Of a stretch of 19,678 nt of DNA, positions 14,754-19,678 are shown piece by piece (positions within the stretch are counted from its first letter, which is position 1; each line of letters opens with the position of its first letter). The DNA is from an uncultured Pedobacter sp. (GTDB taxonomy: Bacteria > Bacteroidota > Bacteroidia > Sphingobacteriales > Sphingobacteriaceae). The notes beneath the pieces are model-generated. The model was given only the letters and a program-made list of their open reading frames with translations. It was not told where the DNA came from and did no database searches. Location of the stretch: positions 1 through 19,678 of the forward strand of contig NZ_CAMLHF010000096.1 in the NCBI RefSeq assembly GCF_946479715.1, read 5' to 3'. Made by a program: the position numbers and the translations under genes.

Positions 14754-16163
14754 TTACTGCATGGACCATCCGGACCTTGGAGCATAGTACTGCAGGCCAT
14801 ACCATAGTAGATCCGGAGTTCCTTCATTATAAGGATTTTCCGCACCTATTTTCACAGCAACGTTTATGATGGGATAAAAAGCCCAATCGGTACCGCCGTC
14901 GGCCCTACCAAGCATATTTCTATGCTGCAGGGTCTCTTTGCCATCTACAAAATGCGTAATCCAGTCGGCTTCAATCACACAGGCATAATCGTGAGGTTTA
15001 GCATTCAGGTCTACGTTAAGCTCGAAGCCCGGAACACGGTCCAATTCACTCTTCAATCCATTTACCATATCGCGCTGGTTGGAGCCATGCACACCTATGT
15101 GTTGTGCCGAACTTGTAGAGCGGGGCGTGTAGCCTGCTCCGTAAGCTCCGTTGAAGCTCTCGAAGAAGTCAATCTCTGGCGGCCATTGGCTAACGCCTGT
15201 ACTAAGATTGCTTCCTATAGCCCAAAAAGCAGACCATGCTCCACGACGGCTTGGGGTTTGTATTTGAGCTCGATAAACGCCTAGGCGATGCTTCCAGTCT
15301 GGAAGGTACGAGGCCTGCAATACAGAAGCCTGAAAAGGAAATATTTTACCGCCAAAGGCAACGGGCTCTTCAAACTTTATCGTATGCAACCGAACAAATG
15401 GTCTCCCTTCGCCATCTACCTCTCGTGTCTGGGGGTTCACCGCGTCTTCAGGAAATGCTTCAACATTTGTATACAGGCCGGTCTCACTATTACCGGACTG
15501 CGAATAACCATGAGATAGCCGGGAACGCCAGACTGGCTTACCATCAGCATCATAACCACTATCCGACCATTTAATGGCAGCCATATCCAAGTTCATGGTT
15601 GGGGTTACCCCGTCTGCATGCAACACAAGAGGATTACGGTGGAAGGGCATTTTATCCGGAAGCTCATTGACTGCGCTTTCCTGGATCTGGAAAATACAAG
15701 CAACAGGGCCGGCGGTGCCTTCGCCGGGAAAAGTTATCTTGAATTGATCACCAGGGGTGTGCCTCGGATTAATAATATCAACCGTAATCCAAAGGTCAGC
15801 GCTGTCACCAGGACGCCAATATTGATATTTGAAAGGAGTGGATATGTCTCGATTGACATTGAAGCCCTTTGCTCCACCTGTACTCGTATTGACCTGTACA
15901 TAAGCAGTGCTCATAATCGCACCAGCTAGCGTCAGCCGAACGTGAGCCTTGGTAGCACCGGGAGGGATGCCAATTGGTTCTTCCAACGTGGTGTTTGGAT
16001 TAAGTTCAACGCCATTGATTGACAAACGTCGATCCGCTATTACAGGTATATCCTCCAACGGAATCTCTGGATTAGGATTCCCAATATACTTGCTACAACT
16101 TACCGTTAAACTGATCACAAACATTGTGATGACCAATCCAATATTACGCATACTTTTTTTCAT
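14754..16163 (-). CDS. GH16-family glycoside hydrolase lipoprotein
   Basis: A 469-residue protein with a probable lipoprotein signal (VISLTVSC, Cys23; the -3 residue is Thr, not the ideal Leu). Residues 40-165 are beta-rich and may be a substrate-binding or spacer domain. The GH16 jelly-roll follows at about 190-465 and has the catalytic signature EIDFFE: nucleophile Glu330, Asp332 and acid/base Glu335. HIGVHG (355-360) and the strand ending HFVDGKE (404-410) are typical family landmarks. Substrates are beta-glucans or related galactans; specificity cannot be read. Sampled G+C is 28-35 of 60, against 16-19 of 60 in neighbouring genes, suggesting separate origin. The gene sits between two direct repeats, next to a truncated SusC gene, with no SusD. 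Confidence 0.85.
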   Translation of the reverse strand: MKKSMRNIGLVITMFVISLTVSCSKYIGNPNPEIPLEDIPVIADRRLSINGVELNPNTTLEEPIGIPPGATKAHVRLTLAGAIMSTAYVQVNTSTGGAKGFNVNRDISTPFKYQYWRPGDSADLWITVDIINPRHTPGDQFKITFPGEGTAGPVACIFQIQESAVNELPDKMPFHRNPLVLHADGVTPTMNLDMAAIKWSDSGYDADGKPVWRSRLSHGYSQSGNSETGLYTNVEAFPEDAVNPQTREVDGEGRPFVRLHTIKFEEPVAFGGKIFPFQASVLQASYLPDWKHRLGVYRAQIQTPSRRGAWSAFWAIGSNLSTGVSQWPPEIDFFESFNGAYGAGYTPRSTSSAQHIGVHGSNQRDMVNGLKSELDRVPGFELNVDLNAKPHDYACVIEADWITHFVDGKETLQHRNMLGRADGGTDWAFYPIINVAVKIGAENPYNEGTPDLLWYGLQYYAPRSGWSMQ

Positions 16164-16188
16164 AGCAATAAATATTACAGTTCTTATA

Positions 16189-16305
16189 AAATGATTATTC
16201 TGTTAATTTTTGTCAATTGGCACTTACCAACTAACCATTGGATTAGCTTTTTGCGGCAACATTTCAACTCCGGCCGAAAGCAATTAGCCGCACTTCCGGC
16301 TTTTT
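16189..16305 (+). repeat. Right copy of the ~120-bp direct repeat flanking the GH16 gene
   Basis: The same order of shared blocks as the copy at 14597-14718, with insertions and substitutions between them. The terminal hairpin is weaker here: 16273-16280 pairs with 16293-16300 with one mismatch, then TTTTT. On the minus strand it occupies the gap between the truncated SusC-like gene and the GH16 start, so it is also the 5' flank of GH16. Confidence 0.75.
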
Positions 16306-16334
16306 ATGGCTAATCTGGGTAAAGATTCAGATTA

Positions 16335-16598
16335 TCATATCATCCGAGCCTCCTTTCCATTGCGTTCAAATTTAACATTGCTGACCAATTCCAAGTTGTC
16401 CAGCAGTTTGTTGCTGTAAAATACGGTAAGGCTTGTTTGATTTTTGATGTTTCGGAATATAGAGGCGAAAGTGATGTTTCTACCTTCAATGCTGATTTTT
16501 CCTGTGGCCTGAGCACTCGCTCCGGTAGCCAAAATGAAAAGCTGCATGAATACAACCGGCAAGGAATGCCGGCCCGTTCGGGTAAGATTTTTTCTCAT
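16335..16598 (-). pseudogene. SusC/RagA TonB-dependent receptor, only signal peptide and partial STN domain remain
   Basis: An 87-residue frame starting MRKNLTRTGRHSLPVVFMQL. It has a cleavable signal ending in ASAQ (about residues 28-31), then an STN (secretin/TonB short N-terminal) segment: ITFASIFRNIKNQTSLTVFY, SNKLLDNLELVS. A normal SusC-like receptor is about 1000 residues, with CNA-B, plug and beta-barrel domains; here the frame stops within the STN domain and nothing downstream resembles the rest. The break lies about 30 bp before the right repeat copy, so truncation and the repeat-GH16 block are probably linked. A functional stand-alone STN protein is possible but less likely. Confidence 0.75.
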
Positions 16599-16869
16599 AA
16601 CAGTTAAAGTTTATATTGGTTTCTCTTAAGACGCAACTTTAACCTAAATGGGTGAATTGGAAGCGATCGGTTATGAAAGTAATATGTTCCTTTGCGCTAC
16701 GATAGAACTTCTTGCGGATGGAAGGATTTTCCTTAACGTTTTTCCCACCCAAAGACCACAATGACTATTTCCTAGAATATATCGTTAGATGACTAGTGCT
16801 TATTGTCATTGAGTTATAAAAGAATATTTGAAAATCGTTCGCAAGTGTCTCGGTACTTGCGAACGATTG
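16599..16869. other. Intergenic region between the truncated SusC gene and the tRNA
   Basis: This stretch holds the tRNA terminator at its right end. A minus-strand open frame at 16639-16764, ending TDRFQFTHLG, has no ATG and is not recognised; it could be the tail of a lost gene. No TAnnTTTG box is seen just upstream of the SusC fragment at 16598, which fits a decayed locus. Confidence 0.35.
16829..16868 (-). terminator. Rho-independent terminator of the tRNA gene
   Basis: A perfect 14-bp stem (16833-16846 with 16855-16868) with an 8-nt loop starts 2 bp past the tRNA 3' end and, on the minus strand, is followed by TTCAAAT; with the stem's closing TT this makes a four-T run. Confidence 0.8.
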
Positions 16870-16941
16870 TGGTCCCGACGAGAATCGAACTCATATCTAA
16901 AGTTTAGGAAACTTCTATTCTATCCGTTGAACTACGGGACC
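16870..16941 (-). tRNA. tRNA-Arg, anticodon CCT
   Basis: A 72-nt cloverleaf folds fully on the minus strand. The acceptor is GGTCCCG/CGGGACC with discriminator A, the D stem GTTC/GAAT, the anticodon stem GAAGT/ACTTT with loop TTCCTAA (anticodon CCT, reading AGG), the variable loop AGAT, and the T stem ATGAG/CTCGT with loop TTCGATT. No CCA is encoded; the next bases are CAA. It is a single gene with its own promoter-like box upstream and a terminator immediately downstream. Confidence 0.95.
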
Positions 16942-16979
16942 AATAATAAATGCTAAAGGATAAGTCTTAATAGCAGGCG

Positions 16980-16987
16980 CAAATATA
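16980..16987 (-). promoter_or_regulatory. Candidate -7 promoter box of tRNA-Arg
   Basis: TATATTTG on the minus strand fits TAnnTTTG exactly and lies 38 bp before the tRNA 5' end. TTTA, 18 bp further upstream (17006-17009), fits a -33 element loosely. Confidence 0.45.
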
Positions 16988-17066
16988 ATAATAAAACAAT
17001 GCCTTTAAATAGGAGTTATACTATTTTAATATAATCATGTGGTATCCACCCTCAGGCCAGTAAATT

Positions 17067-17096
17067 AAAAAACCAGCAGGAAACCATTCCCGCTGG
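17067..17096 (-). terminator. Terminator closing the SusD/DUF5000/DUF4998 operon
   Basis: On the minus strand CCAGCGGGAA pairs with TTCCTGCTGG (10 bp, one G-T pair) around a TGGT loop and is followed by TTTTTT. It lies 48 bp after the stop of the 17145-18257 gene. Confidence 0.88.
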
Positions 17097-17144
17097 CGTA
17101 CCAACCTAATCTACAAGCATCGATTGCACCTGAGAGCTTGCTTC

Positions 17145-18257
17145 TTAAAAACCATAGGCACTAATTTCGCCAAGGGTCATAAACTGGTTGTTCCCCGCAA
17201 GGCCAATTAACTTTAAATACCGGCCCTTAGGGGAACCCGACATCGGAAAAATCTGTTCTCCATTAATTAAATTATTGAAATTAAATTCACCTAGATTAGT
17301 CCAATTTTGGTTGTCCGTACTCATCATAAATTGAATCCGGGTAGGAGCCCTGTCATCTCCTCCTGGTGAGTCAAAAAGCGTTCTCCACACACCAAACTGC
17401 GAGATTATCCTTACCGCTCCCATATCAATTGTAACATAATGAGGGTATGATGCTCCGTTTGCCGTATGCCAACGCGTTCCATCAGTACCGTCAATAACGT
17501 TTTTAGCCGCATTATCTCCGTCCGAATATTGATCAGAATAATCAATCACTTTCCAATCCTTTTTATCAAAATTGAAGAATCCACTTTCAGAGTAAGATGT
17601 ATAGAAATTATCTATACTTAGTGAATCCGGCTTAAACATTGTTCTAAACTGATAACTCGTATTGGGTTTAAGGTCAGTAATTTCAGAAGTCATCAAATCT
17701 GTCGGGAATGACTTATTCTTAATATTTCCGTTAACATCTGTATACTTAACTTCCGAAGCAAAAGCACCATTCGAAATATCAGCACTGCCCCATTGGATCG
17801 TAACCTTCCCTTTAGCATCGATCACCGAAGAGTTCACAGGCCGGGTTAACAACTGTGCCTGGTAATTTGCACCATAAGATCCACCGATTACCTCAACAGG
17901 TATGGATGAATTTCCCTTTGAATCATAGGTACGGATCACAAAAGAGTAGCTTTTTTCCAGTAAATTATCAATGATCACGCTTACCGTATCGCCAGTAGGC
18001 GGAATCGGGACAACCACAGAGTCTGCAAAATTATTCCAGAATATTCTGGCATTAACAACAGAGGGGTCTGATCCCCTAAGCCAGGCAACCTTTACTCTGG
18101 CAAGCCCGGGATAAACCTTTGGTGAAGTTGCCTTCCCAGCATAAGTTAAGCCTCCGGGAACAACAAATTCTTTATAAGTATTGTCCATTTTTGTGCACCC
18201 CGATAAAATGCCGAGAATCATGAACAGTGACATGGTATTGTACAATATTTTTTTCAT
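17145..18257 (-). CDS. DUF4998 plus F5/8 type C (discoidin) lipoprotein
   Basis: A 370-residue lipoprotein with lipid Cys21 (ILSGC). The N-terminal half resembles DUF4998: two fibronectin-like repeats at about 32-125 and 135-228, with the typical YPGLARVKVAWLRGSD and IFWNN motifs. Residues 235-370 form an F5/8 type C carbohydrate-binding domain (NVIDGTDGTRWHT, YVTIDMG, GRYLKLIG, LGEISAYG). No catalytic residues are visible. Such proteins are usually surface glycan-binding partners of SusC/SusD systems. It starts 34 bp after the stop of the DUF5000-type gene and is the last gene of the operon, with a strong terminator 48 bp beyond its stop. Confidence 0.85.
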   Translation of the reverse strand: MKKILYNTMSLFMILGILSGCTKMDNTYKEFVVPGGLTYAGKATSPKVYPGLARVKVAWLRGSDPSVVNARIFWNNFADSVVVPIPPTGDTVSVIIDNLLEKSYSFVIRTYDSKGNSSIPVEVIGGSYGANYQAQLLTRPVNSSVIDAKGKVTIQWGSADISNGAFASEVKYTDVNGNIKNKSFPTDLMTSEITDLKPNTSYQFRTMFKPDSLSIDNFYTSYSESGFFNFDKKDWKVIDYSDQYSDGDNAAKNVIDGTDGTRWHTANGASYPHYVTIDMGAVRIISQFGVWRTLFDSPGGDDRAPTRIQFMMSTDNQNWTNLGEFNFNNLINGEQIFPMSGSPKGRYLKLIGLAGNNQFMTLGEISAYGF

Positions 18258-18291
18258 TATATAAATTTTATATTGATTAGCTGACTAATAC

Positions 18292-19476
18292 TTATTCGAT
18301 TACCTGCCCCCAAAAAGTGAGTTCCATAATCACCACCTGCCCTGTACTACTATATGTCTCTAAAGATTTTAGGCGCAGGTAACGTACTGCTGGTGGTTCC
18401 CCATCAAATTCGAAATCAGCACCCAGATTACAGGCATAGTTGATGTCCTCCGCCGTTTTCTGACCCAATGGCAGACCTGAGGGTTTCGCCGTTTCAAATG
18501 TTCCTAGCTTTTGCCACTGTGTCCATCCGCCATCCGGATCAGGAGAATTAGAGCCCCATAGCTCAAAATTCTTCAAACCTGAACCTGTATAGCAATGATC
18601 ATTTTGTTCCATATATTGCTTAAATCGGCTTAACAGCACTTTCTTTCCAAGGTCAATGGTAATCCATTGCGGTAGCGAAGAAGCATTTGACGATGCATAA
18701 AGCTGTCTGCTTGCCAAACCGTTCCAAAGATTTGACAGTACATAACCTGGGCCTGCAATTTCTTTTTGATCCGTAGGAAGAACCAATGGACTCCAGGTAT
18801 TCTTTGGAATCTCCATCTCGAATTTAGGATTGAGCTCCTTCACAAGCGTGTCAGATTTGTTATTCCAGCGATCGCGGATAAACAAGGCAAACTTCTGTTC
18901 TTTAGATTCAAGCCCCCGGGCAGCAAAATTACCCGAAACAGCCGCTGTATAAAAGGTAGCCACAGTAGTCCAGGTATTGTTGCCTGTAGTATCTCGCATG
19001 ACTACGATGGCCAGATCGGCCTTATCCGGATTTTTAAAGGATACGTTTACCCCACCAAAAGTTGAGGTAAAATCGGCAGTATTAAATACGGACCTCACAG
19101 GTGGGGTTTTTGGAGAAACATCAACAGATAGTGGTTCAGAAATTTTCTCGTTTTTTCCTACGCTGAATAATTGAACAGGGTGACTTAGCGTATCGCCAAA
19201 CCCCACCAAACGAAGTGTATCTGTATATCTTGATGATTTGGCTTCCCTAAATACTCCCGGCTGTATTTCATATACTGCCTTAACATAAGCGAGGTTCTGG
19301 TCTGTCGGAAGTGTATACGTAAGTACTGCTCCTCCCGGAGTCGGATCAACCTTCACCGCGCTGATTTGTGCAGGAGCAGGTAAATTGTCGTCTTTAAAGT
19401 CCAATCTCCCTTCCTTTGAACAACCATACCAGAAAAAGGCGATTAGTAATCCTCCGATAAAATATATTTTTTTCAT
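18292..19476 (-). CDS. DUF4959/DUF5126/DUF5000-type lipoprotein of a polysaccharide-utilisation operon
   Basis: A 394-residue lipoprotein with lipid Cys19 (FFWYGC). Three regions follow: a DUF4959-like domain at about 20-119 (GGAVLTYTLPTD), a DUF5126-like domain at about 121-219 (ADLAIVVMRD, FALFIRDRWNNKSDT), and a C-terminal DUF5000 region at about 225-391, a discoidin-like fold (WITIDLGKKVLLSRFKQY, FELWGSNSPD, VRYLRLKS). It is predicted to bind glycans at the outer membrane as an auxiliary SusE/F-type component. The gene starts 41 bp after the SusD stop and is followed 34 bp later by the DUF4998 lipoprotein gene, so all three are one transcript. Domain names are from recognition of sequence patterns, not a search. 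Confidence 0.85.
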   Translation of the reverse strand: MKKIYFIGGLLIAFFWYGCSKEGRLDFKDDNLPAPAQISAVKVDPTPGGAVLTYTLPTDQNLAYVKAVYEIQPGVFREAKSSRYTDTLRLVGFGDTLSHPVQLFSVGKNEKISEPLSVDVSPKTPPVRSVFNTADFTSTFGGVNVSFKNPDKADLAIVVMRDTTGNNTWTTVATFYTAAVSGNFAARGLESKEQKFALFIRDRWNNKSDTLVKELNPKFEMEIPKNTWSPLVLPTDQKEIAGPGYVLSNLWNGLASRQLYASSNASSLPQWITIDLGKKVLLSRFKQYMEQNDHCYTGSGLKNFELWGSNSPDPDGGWTQWQKLGTFETAKPSGLPLGQKTAEDINYACNLGADFEFDGEPPAVRYLRLKSLETYSSTGQVVIMELTFWGQVIE

Positions 19477-19517
19477 TTCTATGTTTTAAATAAATGAGCA
19501 ATTTTTAAATGACATGA

Positions 19518-19678
19518 TTACCAGCCCGTATTCTGAACCAAATTTCTGTTGGTTGTGATGTTCCCATCAGCAATCGGCCAGAAATAGTCTTTTGTTCCAA
19601 ACGTTTGGTTGAAAAGTACAGTAGTCCGGTAAAATGCAGCAGCAGTGGTCTGCGAAAGATCCCACCCTTTAATCGGAT
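19518..19678 (-). CDS. RagB/SusD-family lipoprotein, C-terminal fragment (cut by window edge)
   Basis: The minus strand from the window end reads in frame to TAA at 19518-19520. The final residues FGTKDYFWPIADGNIT, then NRNLVQNTGW, are the classic C-terminus of SusD-like proteins, where the Trp-Pro-Ile and Asn-Pro/Thr-Gly-Trp ends are strongly conserved. SusD homologues are surface lipoproteins that cap a SusC TonB-dependent transporter and bind the incoming glycan. Its SusC partner and the N-terminal part should lie beyond the right edge. The DUF5000-type lipoprotein gene follows 41 bp downstream. Confidence 0.88.
   Translation of the reverse strand, partial: PIKGWDLSQTTAAAFYRTTVLFNQTFGTKDYFWPIADGNITTNRNLVQNTGW

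Noticed and set aside
14922..15929. Several long plus-strand open frames (14922-15284, 15236-15574, 15618-15929) opposite the GH16 gene
   Set aside because: They are antisense to a gene with clear GH16 motifs, have no recognisable domains and overlap each other; the higher G+C of the region lengthens chance frames.
14597..16305. Flanking repeats considered as IS termini around a transposon
   Set aside because: The copies are direct rather than inverted, much diverged, and no transposase or target duplication is seen.
16340..16555. Second frame overlapping the SusC fragment, considered as a frameshifted continuation
   Set aside because: Its translation does not resemble the missing STN, plug or barrel regions; it is an out-of-frame shadow and does not rescue the receptor.
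16639..16764. Minus-strand open frame ending TDRFQFTHLG upstream of the SusC fragment
   Set aside because: No ATG, only about 41 codons and no recognisable family; kept only as a possible relic in the intergenic entry.
16833..16868. Perfect inverted repeat next to the tRNA considered as an attachment site or inverted terminal repeat
   Set aside because: It starts 2 bp after the tRNA end and has a T-rich tail on the tRNA strand, so it is a normal terminator; no partner copy is seen.

Overview
The window reads as chromosomal DNA of a Bacteroidota bacterium, most likely Pedobacter or a close relative in Sphingobacteriaceae. The grounds are AT-rich coding sequence (16/60 and 19/60 G+C in two hand-counted lines), no Shine-Dalgarno sequences before starts, TAnnTTTG promoter boxes before several genes and the tRNA, a SusD C-terminus, a SusC/TonB-receptor N-terminus, and Bacteroidota-type lipoproteins (DUF5000 and DUF4998 types). 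Genus is inference.

Layout. 1-257 (-): N-terminal part of an unrecognised protein. 346-1383 (+): dipeptide epimerase of the enolase superfamily, convergent with a small rhodanese/DUF6358-type pair (1882-1373, -). 2028-4432 (+): a two-gene unit, a DUF4407 membrane protein and an exported M28 metallopeptidase, convergent with a four-gene minus-strand run (9861-4435). That run encodes a 1132-residue lipoprotein (ThuA, PQQ-type sugar dehydrogenase, PKD, cytochrome c, CBM6-like), an exported esterase-like alpha/beta hydrolase, a thiamine-pyrophosphokinase-like protein that lacks the catalytic motif, and a GNAT acetyltransferase. 10159-14372: a small lipoprotein, a strong bidirectional terminator, an unknown 111-aa protein, an S41 peptidase and a TlpA-type thiol-disulfide protein.

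14373-16598 differs from the rest. A GH16 lipoprotein gene of clearly higher G+C (28-35 per 60 in sampled lines) is flanked by two directly repeated, diverged copies of a segment of about 120 bp. On its upstream side lies a SusC-like gene cut off after its STN domain. This looks like a rearranged or acquired polysaccharide-utilisation fragment. tRNA-Arg(CCT) follows at 16870-16941 (-).

17145 to the end (-) is the distal part of another polysaccharide-utilisation operon: the SusD C-terminus, a DUF4959/DUF5126/DUF5000-type lipoprotein and a DUF4998 plus F5/8-C lipoprotein, closed by a rho-independent terminator just before the tRNA.

Themes are export and surface-lipid anchoring (at least five Sec or lipoprotein signals), sugar and polysaccharide capture, and peptide or cell-wall turnover. 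I found no CRISPR array, no insertion sequence with its transposase and no complete defence system. The most unusual items are the repeat-flanked GH16 region, the pseudoenzyme-like thiamine pyrophosphokinase homologue, the five-module oxidoreductase, and hairpin terminators placed inside the coding sequence of convergent neighbours.
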